The position numbers and the translations under genes are program-made. The notes beneath the pieces are model-generated. The model had not been told where the DNA came from, did no database searches, and saw only the letters and a program-made list of their open reading frames with translations. 64,000 bases of DNA from Hoeflea sp. (GTDB taxonomy: Bacteria > Pseudomonadota > Alphaproteobacteria > Rhizobiales > Rhizobiaceae), in assembly GCA_019084245.1 (NCBI GenBank), contig JAHRFE010000028.1, positions 620,001 through 684,000 of the forward strand, written 5' to 3'. Below are positions 9,194 to 19,917 of the stretch, piece by piece. Each line of letters starts with the position of its first letter. The stretch's first letter is position 1.

Positions 9194-9763
9194 ATGACAG
9201 ACAACATCGCCCAGTCAACGGAAACCCAGTCCATAGGAACGGATGCAACACTTCTGCTTGTGGATGATGACGGACCGTTCCTGCGGCGGCTGGCCCGTGC
9301 GATGGAAGCCCGGGGTTTCACGGTCGATATCGCGGAAAGCGTGGCCGAGGGCCTGGCCAAGGCCAAGGCCAATACGCCGAAATACGCCGTGGTGGACATG
9401 CGGCTTCAGGACGGCAACGGACTGGACGTCATCGAAGCCATTCGCGAGCGCCGTGACGACACCCGCATCATCGTGCTGACCGGCTACGGCAACATCGCCA
9501 CGGCGGTGACGGCGGTGAAGCTCGGGGCGATCGATTACCTGGCCAAGCCCGCCGATGCGGACGAGGTTTTCGCGGCGCTGACCCGCAAGCCGGGAGAACG
9601 GGCGGAAGTTCCGGAGAATCCGATGTCGGCCGACCGGGTTCGCTGGGAGCACATCCAGCGGGTCTACGAGATGTGCGAGCGCAATGTCTCGGAAACCGCG
9701 CGGCAGCTCAACATGCACCGCCGGACCTTGCAGAGGATCCTCGCCAAGCGCGCGCCGCGCTGA
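9194..9763 (+). CDS. actR: redox response regulator ActR (RegA/PrrA family)
   Basis: Response regulator of 189 residues, partner of ActS. The receiver domain (about residues 12-130) has the acidic pocket DDDGPF, phosphoacceptor Asp68 in VVDMRLQDGNG, the conserved Thr in VLTGYG and Lys in YLAKPAD. A proline-containing linker leads to a short Fis-type helix-turn-helix at the C-terminus (NVSETARQLNMHRRTLQRILAKR), the hallmark of the RegA family. It would act as a global activator/repressor of energy and carbon genes. The ATG at 9194 follows AAGGTGACAC. The upstream gap of 179 bases contains two palindromic repeat copies, and a separate promoter is possible. The gene ends convergently with mmcB. 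Confidence 0.94.
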   Translation: MTDNIAQSTETQSIGTDATLLLVDDDGPFLRRLARAMEARGFTVDIAESVAEGLAKAKANTPKYAVVDMRLQDGNGLDVIEAIRERRDDTRIIVLTGYGNIATAVTAVKLGAIDYLAKPADADEVFAALTRKPGERAEVPENPMSADRVRWEHIQRVYEMCERNVSETARQLNMHRRTLQRILAKRAPR

Positions 9764-9799
9764 ATGCCGGTTTTGCTGATCCGGAGAAGACTCCCCGGC

Positions 9800-10282
9800 T
9801 CAGGTCTGACTGAGGCCCACAGACAATTCGGCCTGAAGCAGGCGGTCCGCGGCGGCGCGGGCGAATCTTAGCAGCATCGCCTTGCGCGACGCGGCGGCGA
9901 GACGGTGTTCCGGGGCCTCGCGCAGCATGTGTCCTGACCAGTCATCGGCGACAATAAGGCCGCAATCCTGGGGGAACAATTGCGCCGGCACGCCGGCGTG
10001 GGTGGCGAAGAACAGCCGGTCGCAGTGCTGGCGATAATCAGGCCATTTTCGATCCGAGCGGTAGTCCTCGATGGAGGACTTGATTTCCACGATCCAGATT
10101 TCGCCTGCGGCGTTGAGCCCGACAAGGTCGGCGCGCCGGCCCGACGCGAGGCACAATTCAGGGACCATCGACAGGCCAAGATCGGAAAGCAGCCGCTGCA
10201 CGCCGCGGCGCACCATCAACGCGCGGTCGGACTGACGGCCATCGATCAGCGGGTTGTCGGAATGGAGCGAGACGATGGGCAT
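9800..10282 (-). CDS. mmcB: MmcB family DNA repair protein (DUF1052)
   Basis: Soluble protein of 160 residues from ATG 10282; GTG one codon upstream is possible. It has a PD-(D/E)XK nuclease-like core: a conserved Arg-Ala-Asp in GRRADLVGLN and the E-x-K pair in WIVEIKSSIEDYRSD. Family members in Caulobacter-type bacteria are SOS-linked and protect against mitomycin C; that link is from the family, not from this sequence. It is convergent with actR (36-base gap, no clear terminator) and divergent from the L,D-transpeptidase. GAGG lies 13 bases before the ATG. Confidence 0.85.
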   Translation of the reverse strand: MPIVSLHSDNPLIDGRQSDRALMVRRGVQRLLSDLGLSMVPELCLASGRRADLVGLNAAGEIWIVEIKSSIEDYRSDRKWPDYRQHCDRLFFATHAGVPAQLFPQDCGLIVADDWSGHMLREAPEHRLAAASRKAMLLRFARAAADRLLQAELSVGLSQT

Positions 10283-10286
10283 CACT

Positions 10287-10292
10287 TATAAT
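10287..10292 (+). promoter_or_regulatory. candidate -10 box of an unassigned plus-strand transcript
   Basis: A perfect TATAAT lies just upstream of the mmcB start, pointing rightward. The -35 is poor (TGGAGC at 10263-10268, 18-base spacer). A transcript starting near 10299 would run into the terminator-like hairpin at 10352-10386. The palindromic nature of AT-rich DNA makes this a weak call alone. Confidence 0.35.
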
Positions 10293-10298
10293 TGCCTC

Positions 10299-10387
10299 GA
10301 TTCCTGCGCAGCCGCAACGCCAGAGCGAAGTCTTGTTGCAGAAAAGCAATGACCCCTGACAAAGCGTAAAGCTCTGGGGGGTTTTTG
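10299..10387 (+). ncRNA. candidate small RNA or attenuated leader upstream of ldt
   Basis: No gene is expected here, because mmcB and ldt diverge. The stretch nevertheless carries plus-strand RNA structure: GCAAC (10314-10318) pairs with GTTGC (10335-10339). CCAGAGC (10320-10326) in that loop is perfectly complementary to GCTCTGG (10371-10377), which lies inside the 3' side of the downstream terminator-like hairpin. The pairings compete or form a pseudoknot, as in attenuators. I could not match it to a known RNA family. Confidence 0.4.
10352..10386 (+). terminator. terminator-like hairpin between divergent genes
   Basis: ACCCC (10352-10356) pairs with GGGGT (10378-10382), with an inner AGC/GCT stem, followed directly by a run of T. 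It reads on the plus strand, about 100 bases before ldt and pointing toward it, so it is not the end of either neighbouring gene. Confidence 0.5.
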
Positions 10388-10488
10388 TTCGGAAATCGTT
10401 GCATGGTTAGGACTTGTTTAAAATAAACAGGGCCAAGCTGCGCGCGATTCTAATTCGGCGTCTGCGCCTTGCCCTCGGAAGATCTCAC

Positions 10489-11139
10489 ATGACCGCTCGT
10501 TTTTCGCTTACCATCGCAGCACTGGCCGCAGCATTTGCGCTCACGGCCTGCTCTCCCAGTTCGGAGAGCGGCAGTACCACAACCACCATCTTCACGTCCG
10601 AGTACGGCACGGTCAAGGACGCGGGATACTCCATCCCCGCGGTCCCGATCAGCAAGGTCGACAAGCGGTTCCACCGCCAGATCGTCTCCTACGGCACGAA
10701 GGAAAAGCCGGGCACCATCATCGTCGACACGCCCAACAAGTTCCTGTATTTCGTCCTGCCGGGCAACAAGGCGGTGCGCTACGGCATCGGCGTCGGCAAG
10801 GAGGGGTTTGCCTGGGAAGGCGAGGCCTATATCGCCTGGAAACAGGAATGGCCGAAGTGGACGCCGCCCAGGGAAATGATCAGCCGCCGTCCGGATCTCG
10901 CCAAATATGGCGATGACGGCATGAAGCCGGGCCTGACCAATCCGCTCGGCGCCCGCGCGCTCTATCTCTTCAATGACAAGGGCCAGGACACGCTGTTCCG
11001 GCTGCATGGCACGCCGGAATGGAATTCGATCGGCACAGCCGCTTCGTCGGGCTGTATCCGGCTGATGAACCAGGACATCATTGATCTTTACAGCCGCGTC
11101 CGGCCGGGCAAGAACGCCCGCGTGATCGTCAAGCAATAA
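10489..11139 (+). CDS. L,D-transpeptidase, lipoprotein
   Basis: Protein of 216 residues. ATG 10489 is chosen over an upstream in-frame start because GGAAG precedes it and a lipoprotein signal begins there: hydrophobic segment then lipobox LTAC, with lipidated Cys21. The YkuD catalytic domain covers about residues 75-215. It shows the catalytic triad region HGTPEWNSIGTAASSGCIRL, with His in RLHGTPE and nucleophile Cys189 in SSGCIRL. Such enzymes form 3-3 crosslinks in peptidoglycan or attach outer-membrane proteins or lipoprotein to it. It is monocistronic: a terminator follows directly, and the upstream gap may hold a regulatory RNA. Confidence 0.9.
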   Translation: MTARFSLTIAALAAAFALTACSPSSESGSTTTTIFTSEYGTVKDAGYSIPAVPISKVDKRFHRQIVSYGTKEKPGTIIVDTPNKFLYFVLPGNKAVRYGIGVGKEGFAWEGEAYIAWKQEWPKWTPPREMISRRPDLAKYGDDGMKPGLTNPLGARALYLFNDKGQDTLFRLHGTPEWNSIGTAASSGCIRLMNQDIIDLYSRVRPGKNARVIVKQ

Positions 11140-11159
11140 TCCTGGCAGGCCCAGATTGG

Positions 11160-11194
11160 AAAACCCGCCCGGAGAGATCCGAGGCGGGTTTTTT
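11160..11194. terminator. bidirectional intrinsic terminator between ldt and glcB
   Basis: AACCCGCC (11162-11169) and GGCGGGTT (11183-11190) form a perfect 8-base stem. It is followed by T on the plus strand and preceded by AAAA (T on the minus strand), serving the convergent ldt and glcB. Confidence 0.85.
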
Positions 11195-11220
11195 GATGCG
11201 CTTTCAGCCGTTGTGGCCGG

Positions 11221-13377
11221 TCAGGCGCTGGCGGCCTTGAGCTCGAGGCGGCGCCTGTGCAGCACCGGCTCGGTGTAGCCGCTGGGCTGAGTACGACCTT
11301 CAAGAACGAGTTCCAGCGCCGCCTGGAACGCCACCGACTTGTCGTAGTCCGGCGCCATCGGGCGGTATGCCGGATCGGCGGCGTTCTGCTCGTCGACCAC
11401 TTTTGCCATGCGCTTCATGGTCTCGAGGATCTGGTCCTTCGTCACCACGCCATGGTGCAGCCAGTTGGCCATGTGCTGGGCCGAGATCCTGAGCGTCGCC
11501 CGGTCTTCCATGAGAGCCACATTGTTGATGTCGGGCACCTTGGAACAGCCGACCCCCTGGTCGACCCAGCGGACGACATAGCCAAGGATGCCTTGCGCAT
11601 TGTTGTCGATCTCCCGCTGGATTTCCTCAGGCGTCCAGTTCGGGTTGTTGGCCACCGGGACAGACAGGATGTCATCGAGTTTCGCGCGGCCACGGGTCTT
11701 GAGGCCGGCCTGGACTTCGGCGACATTGACCTTGTGATAATGGGTGGCGTGCAGGGTTGCGGCGGTTGGCGAGGGCACCCAGGCGCAATTGGCGCCGGCT
11801 TTCGGATGGCCGATCTTCTGCTCCAGCATCGCCGCCATCAGATCCGGCATCGCCCACATGCCCTTGCCGATCTGGGCGTGGCCGGCGAGGCCGCATTCGA
11901 GCCCGACATCGACGTTCCAGTTTTCATAGGCCGCGATCCAGGCGGCCTGCTTCATGTCGCCCTTGCGGATCATCGGTCCGGCTTCCATCGAGGTGTGGAT
12001 CTCGTCGCCGGTGCGGTCGAGGAAGCCTGTGTTGATGAACACCACGCGTTCGGCTGCAGCCCGGATGCATTCCTTCAGATTGACGGTGGTGCGGCGCTCC
12101 TCGTCCATGATGCCCATCTTGATGGTGTTGGGCTTCATGCCGAGGGCTTTTTCGACGCGGCCGAAGATCTCGACGGCGAAAGCCACTTCCTCGGGGCCAT
12201 GCATCTTCGGCTTGACCACATACATCGAGCCGGTGGCGGAATTGGCGCGCCGTCCGTCGGGGCCGATATCATGCAGGGCAATCAATCCGGTCATGAAAGC
12301 GTCCATGATGCCTTCCGGGATCTCGTTGCCGTCGCGGTCAAGGATCGCCGGATTGGTCATCAGATGGCCGACATTGCGGACCAGCATCAGGGAACGGCCC
12401 TTGAGCGAGCTTGCCTTGCCTTCCGGCGTGGTGAACTCGAGGTCGCTGTGGAGCCTGCGGATGAAGCTCTTGCCGCCCTTGTGGACCTCTTCGCTGAGAT
12501 CTCCCTTCATCAGGCCGAGCCAGTTGCGGTAGACCAGCGTCTTGTCCTGAGCATCGACGGCGGCGATCGAATCCTCGCAGTCCATGATGGTGGTCAGCGC
12601 CGATTCGAGCCCGATATCGCCGATGCCCGCGGGATCGGTCTTGCCGATCATGCTGTCGGGATCAACGAACACCAGCGCATGCAGGCCGTTCTTCTCGAAA
12701 TACAACCTGTAGGCCCGGTCATTGTCACGCTTGAAGCCGGTATATTGGGCCGGGTCTTTGAGCGTTGTCTCGCCCTTGACGGTATTGATCTTCAGCTCGC
12801 CGTTCTCGAAATCGAAACCGGTGACATCGGCCCAGTGGGCGCCGGCCAGCGGAACGCTGTCATCAAGAAACGCCTTGGCCCAGGCGATCACGCGGGCGCC
12901 GCGCTCCTCGTCATAGCCGCCGGGCTTGGGGAGGTCGCCCAGCGCATCGGTGCCGTAGAGGGCGTCATAGAGCGAACCCCAGCGGGCATTGGCGGCATTG
13001 AGCGCGAAACGCGCGTTCATCACCGGGACCACCAGCTGCGGCCCGGCGACGGCGGCAATCTCGGGGTCGACATTTTCCGTCGAAACCTGCACCGGCCCGC
13101 CTTCGGGCAACAGATATCCGATCGATTTCAGAAAATCCTTGTAGGCTTCGAGATCATGCGGCGCCCCGTTGTCCCGGTGCCAGGCGTCGATCTGTTCCTG
13201 CAGATCATCCCGTTTGGCAAGCAGCGCCCGGTTCTTGGGCGCCAGTTCGTCGACGGCAGCGGCGAAGGCCTCGAAAAAGCCATCCGCCTCGACGCCGGTT
13301 CCGGGCAGCGCTTCATCGAGGATGAACTGATAGAGATCGGCGCTAATCCCGAGGCCATTCTTTTCAATTCTGTTCAC
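11221..13377 (-). CDS. glcB: malate synthase G
   Basis: Enzyme of 718 residues, the normal size of the monomeric G isoform. It condenses glyoxylate with acetyl-CoA to malate in the glyoxylate route. The GTG start at 13377 is decided by an excellent AGGAGGAG seven to nine bases upstream and by the N-terminus ([18 protein letters not shown]), which begins where the family does. Conserved stretches include [25 protein letters not shown], the magnesium/substrate region [19 protein letters not shown] with the catalytic Arg, and [35 protein letters not shown]. No isocitrate lyase lies nearby. A long palindrome about 200 bases upstream is a candidate operator. The downstream terminator is shared with ldt. 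Confidence 0.95.
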   Translation of the reverse strand: MNRIEKNGLGISADLYQFILDEALPGTGVEADGFFEAFAAAVDELAPKNRALLAKRDDLQEQIDAWHRDNGAPHDLEAYKDFLKSIGYLLPEGGPVQVSTENVDPEIAAVAGPQLVVPVMNARFALNAANARWGSLYDALYGTDALGDLPKPGGYDEERGARVIAWAKAFLDDSVPLAGAHWADVTGFDFENGELKINTVKGETTLKDPAQYTGFKRDNDRAYRLYFEKNGLHALVFVDPDSMIGKTDPAGIGDIGLESALTTIMDCEDSIAAVDAQDKTLVYRNWLGLMKGDLSEEVHKGGKSFIRRLHSDLEFTTPEGKASSLKGRSLMLVRNVGHLMTNPAILDRDGNEIPEGIMDAFMTGLIALHDIGPDGRRANSATGSMYVVKPKMHGPEEVAFAVEIFGRVEKALGMKPNTIKMGIMDEERRTTVNLKECIRAAAERVVFINTGFLDRTGDEIHTSMEAGPMIRKGDMKQAAWIAAYENWNVDVGLECGLAGHAQIGKGMWAMPDLMAAMLEQKIGHPKAGANCAWVPSPTAATLHATHYHKVNVAEVQAGLKTRGRAKLDDILSVPVANNPNWTPEEIQREIDNNAQGILGYVVRWVDQGVGCSKVPDINNVALMEDRATLRISAQHMANWLHHGVVTKDQILETMKRMAKVVDEQNAADPAYRPMAPDYDKSVAFQAALELVLEGRTQPSGYTEPVLHRRRLELKAASA

Positions 13378-13569
13378 AGCCAGTCTCCTCCTGTAGGAGC
13401 GCTCCGGCTTCATGAAGCCGCATACGCGCTCTGTCTTGTTTGTGTCCGGGCAATCCCCATTGGAAAGCCGGTCCAGCCTTGCCTGAAATGAAGCCAATGC
13501 ATGGAGATCGCCGGAACCGTGACCGGACCGTGCCGCGCAGGTGATTGCCTGTCAATTCATCTAAGGTGC

Positions 13570-13602
13570 AAATGATTTATTCCATTCTGGAACAAATCAT
13601 TT
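13570..13602. promoter_or_regulatory. long palindrome upstream of glcB, IclR-operator-like
   Basis: AAATGATTT-A-TTCCA, a TTC centre, then TGGAA-C-AAATCATTT: two 15-base arms with one mismatch. The inner TTCCA...TGGAA resembles sites of IclR-family regulators. It overlaps the last codons of the hydantoinase gene and lies 193 bases before the glcB start. No T-tract follows, so an operator is favoured over a terminator. Confidence 0.5.
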
Positions 13603-15600
13603 CCCGGCTATGCGCGGACGACCGGATGCCGACGCGGTGAAGCGGGCCTCGACCAGTTTCTCCAACCCCTCGATCAGCGGCATGTCGATATGCTCCTGCA
13701 GCTCGATCACCGGGCTTTCGGCGCCGCTGCGAAGGGCGGCCGCGCGCGCCTCGGCCACGCAGATCTGCCGTGCCTGCGCGAAGGCTTCGTCCCGATCCTT
13801 GAGCATGTGGCTTTCGCCGCAGCCATTGACCGCATAGCGGCCTTCGTCCGGTTCGGTGACAAAGACCGTCGCTGTCGCGCGCACCTGGCCGACCACCGCG
13901 CCCACCGCATTGGCGACGCCGGCGTGAACCGGGACGAAGCTTTCCACGTTGAGCATGGTGGCGATCGCCGGATAATGCACGGGGGCGGACGCGCCGAGCG
14001 CCACCAGCGGCCGGTCGAGCCGGACGCCGAATTGCACGAAACCCGGCGTGGCGCTCAAGGCCCGGTCGATGAAGGTCGATCTGGCCGCATCGATGCCCGC
14101 GATCCCCTGATCCGCCATCAGCGCGGTCAGCACCGCCTCGGCGCTCTGCCGGGTGAGCCGCACTGACACCAGGTCTGCGAGCATCTCGGGCGTTTCAGCG
14201 ATGGCGCGTCCCGAACCGGACTTGCGACGGGCAAAGACCTCCGCGCCGAGCCGCGCGGCTTCCCGGTTCCATTGATTCTGCCGGCCGAGCACATGCATGG
14301 CGTCGGACGGCGTAAACCCGGCGATCAGGACCAGGCCGCGGCTGACCAGCCGATCCAGCGTCGCCCGCTGCGCGGTGCTTGCCAGCACCACGTCGAGCGG
14401 CTGCGGTTCGAGCGCGATCTTGTCATAGAGCGCTGCTTCCTGGGGCGCGAGGCCGGCCGCCATGGCGTCGGGCAGCCCGGTGCGCACGGCAAAGCGGCCG
14501 TCCTGCCGCCCCGGAAACGAGGCCCGCAACTGCCGCTCCAGAACCGGCAAAATGGCCTGCGGCCAGAGATGCGCGGCGAGGCTCAGAGGCATCAGCCGGC
14601 GGGGCCCAAGGGTCATGCCCGCTTCCAGGCCGCCCTCGTCGAGGCGCACCTCGGAATCGCCACCGAGGCCGAATGTGTGCATCGCCACCGCCTCGACCAT
14701 GGTGCGGTAACGGCCGACCGTGGCGCCCTCGCTGTCGAGCCGGGGGTGCCCGCCATCGAGCACGGCAACATCGGTGGTGGTGCCGCCGATGTCCGAGACC
14801 ACCGCATTGTCGAGACCGGTCAGATGCCGCGCGCCCACCAGGCTTGCCGCAGGTCCCGACAGAATGGTCTCGATCGGCCTGAGCAGCGCCTCATCGGAAG
14901 AGATCAGCGCCCCGTCGCCGCGCACCACCATCAACGGCGCATGGATGCCGCGCCTTGTCAGATAGCCGCTGGTGGCGTCGATCAGGCGAGCGACCATCGA
15001 GATCAGCCGGGCATTGAGCAGGGTCGTCAGCGCGCGGCGGGGGCCGCCGAGCCGTGAGGATAGATCATGGCTGCAGGTCACCGGCAGCGCGGTTCTCTCG
15101 CGAATGAGGGCGCGCACGGCGATCTCGTGGGCCGGGTTGCGCACGGCGAAATAGCCGGCGATCGCCACCGCGGAGACTTCACTTGCGAAGCCTGAAATCC
15201 GTTCTTCGAGGGGGCCAAGATCGAGCGGCGTTTCGCGTCCGTGGACGTCATGGCCGCCATTCAGATAGATCACCGGGTCGCCGCCGAGCGCCTCGGCGAG
15301 GCCATCGCGCTTGAGATCCACGGGGGAAAATCCGATCATCACCAGGCCGGCGCGGCCGCCCTGTCCTTCGACCAGCGCGTTGGTGGCGAGCGTCGTCGAC
15401 AGCGACACCAGCCGGATGCGCCCGGTGGCGCCGCCGATCTCCGACAACACGGTTTCAACGGCGCCAGCGACGCCGACAGCCAGATCGTGACGCGTGGTCA
15501 GCGCCTTGGCCGAAGCAATCACGCCCTCGCTTTCGCTGTAGAGCACCGCATCGGTGTAGGTGCCGCCGGTGTCGATGCCGAGAAACAGGGGGGATGTCAT
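13597..15600 (-). CDS. hydantoinase/oxoprolinase family protein (A-subunit type)
   Basis: Protein of 667 residues with the two-domain layout of HyuA-type subunits. An N-terminal hydantoinase/oxoprolinase domain begins FLGIDTGGTYTDAVLY, an actin-fold phosphate-binding motif. The central domain includes SDIGGTTTDVAVLDGGHPR, a second nucleotide-binding loop. Family members act with a B subunit (HyuB) on hydantoins, 5-oxoproline or acetone. No B subunit is adjacent, so the substrate is unknown; it may act alone or with a partner encoded elsewhere. The ATG at 15600 has a weak ribosome site (GGACAG). The gene is read toward glcB with 219 bases between them, and probably forms its own transcript. 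Confidence 0.8.
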   Translation of the reverse strand: MTSPLFLGIDTGGTYTDAVLYSESEGVIASAKALTTRHDLAVGVAGAVETVLSEIGGATGRIRLVSLSTTLATNALVEGQGGRAGLVMIGFSPVDLKRDGLAEALGGDPVIYLNGGHDVHGRETPLDLGPLEERISGFASEVSAVAIAGYFAVRNPAHEIAVRALIRERTALPVTCSHDLSSRLGGPRRALTTLLNARLISMVARLIDATSGYLTRRGIHAPLMVVRGDGALISSDEALLRPIETILSGPAASLVGARHLTGLDNAVVSDIGGTTTDVAVLDGGHPRLDSEGATVGRYRTMVEAVAMHTFGLGGDSEVRLDEGGLEAGMTLGPRRLMPLSLAAHLWPQAILPVLERQLRASFPGRQDGRFAVRTGLPDAMAAGLAPQEAALYDKIALEPQPLDVVLASTAQRATLDRLVSRGLVLIAGFTPSDAMHVLGRQNQWNREAARLGAEVFARRKSGSGRAIAETPEMLADLVSVRLTRQSAEAVLTALMADQGIAGIDAARSTFIDRALSATPGFVQFGVRLDRPLVALGASAPVHYPAIATMLNVESFVPVHAGVANAVGAVVGQVRATATVFVTEPDEGRYAVNGCGESHMLKDRDEAFAQARQICVAEARAAALRSGAESPVIELQEHIDMPLIEGLEKLVEARFTASASGRPRIAGK

Positions 15601-15743
15601 GCTTGCTGTCCAATCATGCGAGGCCGGCGTCTTCGCCGCTCATTGTGCCACATAGAATGGTTTTTGATACCGACGCCAGAGGCTTTTCACGGTCTTGAAG
15701 ATCGCCTGGTCAACCTGGTGGTGCAATCCTGACAATCAGAGCA

Positions 15744-17138
15744 CTAGCGGCGGCTGACCCGCATCGGGAGACCGCCTTCGGGCTGGGTGGTGAGCTTCTG
15801 CACCGGCCAGGGCCTGGTCTCGGCCACGCAGTCAAACCGGTACTCGGACAGCAGCACCCCGAGCGCGATCACCGCTTCCTGCAGCGCGAAGGTCGCGCCG
15901 ATGCAGATGCGCGGCCCCACGCCAAAAGGAAGATACTGATAGCGGTCGATGATCCCGCGGTTTTCGGGCAGGAAGCGCGAGGGAATGAAGGCCCCCGGCT
16001 GGTCCCAGAGCTTGGTGTGGCGGTGCAGGGTCCAAGGCATCACCAGCACCGTTGTGCCCGCCTCGATGGTCACGGTCTCGCCCTTGCCGTTGTCCCACCG
16101 GTCATCCTCGATGGCCGCGCGGTTGATCGACGGCGCCGGCGGATAGAGCCGCATCGCCTCCTCGAAGGCGGCCCGCGTCCAGGGCATCTGGTCCAGCCAT
16201 TTGACCGGATCGGGCTCGCTGGCGAGGACAGCGTCGATCTCGGCTTCCACCATTGCGAGGTCGGCGGGCGAATTGGCCAGGCAATAGAGCGTCCATCCCA
16301 GCGCCCGCGCCGTGGTCTCGTGACCCGCGCCGATGAAGGTGATGATGTTGTCCTCGATCTCGTCGACCGTCAGGCCATCGGGACCCTGAAGCCGGATCAA
16401 GAGGGTCAGGAAATCCTCGGGCACCGCGTCCGGATCGGTCTGCATCAGATGCTCACGGTCGGCCATGGTCTGTTTGACGATGCCGCGGAACTTGGCCAGC
16501 ACGCCCTGGCCGAACATCCGCCTTATACGCGGCACCCAGGAGGGGGCCTTGAGCAGATCCATCGGATCGACCCGGCCCATGGTTGAGAGCAGCTTTTCGA
16601 TGTCGCCGGCGAATTCCGCCTCGGTTCCGGCCACCTGGCCGGAAAATAGCGTCGCGGCGAGGATGTCGAAGGTGAGCTCGGTCATGTCGATGGCAATGTC
16701 GCGGACCTCGCCGCTTGCAGCTGCTGCTTCGTACCGGGGAGTGAAGGCACGGGACTGCTCCAGCATCTGCGCGGCAAATCCCTGGGCATGGCGGGGCGTG
16801 AACACCGGCGCCATCGCCTTGCGCGAGCGCCGCCAGGTCTCGCCCTCGGCGGTCAAGAGGCCATCGCGCAGGATCGGCCGCAAGATGAGCTGGCGGATCG
16901 TCGCCATGCGGTAGTTTTTGGCATTGTCGACGAGCACATGGCGCACCAGGCCCGGGTGATTGGCAATCAGCGTGCGTTCGTTGAAGAACTTGGTCTTCAT
17001 CCATTCCAGCCGGAAGGAAGGCTCGCCCCACAGCTCCAGCGGGTTGCGCATGACGGTGCGGATGATCTCGAACCGCGATGGCGGCGTCGTGCGCGGCACC
17101 GGAGCCGGCGGCACAAACGGGTGGGCGATGACGGACAT
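15744..17138 (-). CDS. cytochrome P450
   Basis: Soluble bacterial P450 of 464 residues. Diagnostic elements: I-helix oxygen-binding motif AGHETT, K-helix ExxR in EEAMRLYPPAP, and the heme loop FGVGPRICIG with thiolate ligand Cys412. There is no membrane anchor or fused reductase, so it needs separate ferredoxin partners, none of which are in the window. AAGGAAG six bases before ATG 17138 supports the start. The substrate cannot be told from sequence. It diverges from gyrB across a 258-base gap. Its position between housekeeping genes, with unremarkable base composition, suggests a resident gene rather than a recent arrival. Confidence 0.92.
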   Translation of the reverse strand: MSVIAHPFVPPAPVPRTTPPSRFEIIRTVMRNPLELWGEPSFRLEWMKTKFFNERTLIANHPGLVRHVLVDNAKNYRMATIRQLILRPILRDGLLTAEGETWRRSRKAMAPVFTPRHAQGFAAQMLEQSRAFTPRYEAAAASGEVRDIAIDMTELTFDILAATLFSGQVAGTEAEFAGDIEKLLSTMGRVDPMDLLKAPSWVPRIRRMFGQGVLAKFRGIVKQTMADREHLMQTDPDAVPEDFLTLLIRLQGPDGLTVDEIEDNIITFIGAGHETTARALGWTLYCLANSPADLAMVEAEIDAVLASEPDPVKWLDQMPWTRAAFEEAMRLYPPAPSINRAAIEDDRWDNGKGETVTIEAGTTVLVMPWTLHRHTKLWDQPGAFIPSRFLPENRGIIDRYQYLPFGVGPRICIGATFALQEAVIALGVLLSEYRFDCVAETRPWPVQKLTTQPEGGLPMRVSRR

Positions 17139-17201
17139 GCAATCTTCCTTTATGGTTCCGGCTTGGCGGCTCGATCAGCAGCGATCAGCCTCAGGGCCTG
17201 A

Positions 17202-19835
<2,634 letters not shown>

Positions 19836-19863
19836 CCGAGAAACCGTGTTCGGGACAAAGAAC

Positions 19864-19897
19864 AGCCGCCGCCCCGATCCGGAGCGGCGGCTTTTTC
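19864..19897 (+). terminator. gyrB intrinsic terminator
   Basis: AGCCGCCGC (19864-19872) pairs perfectly with GCGGCGGCT (19884-19892) and is followed by TTTT. It separates gyrB from the convergent tauC. Confidence 0.85.
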
Positions 19898-19917
19898 ATT
19901 GCCAGCAAGCTTTCAAC

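Noticed and set aside
11257-13491. Long open frame (744 codons) on the plus strand opposite glcB
   Set aside because: Antisense to a fully conserved malate synthase; the translation is low-complexity and His/Arg/Gly-rich, as expected from high third-position GC.
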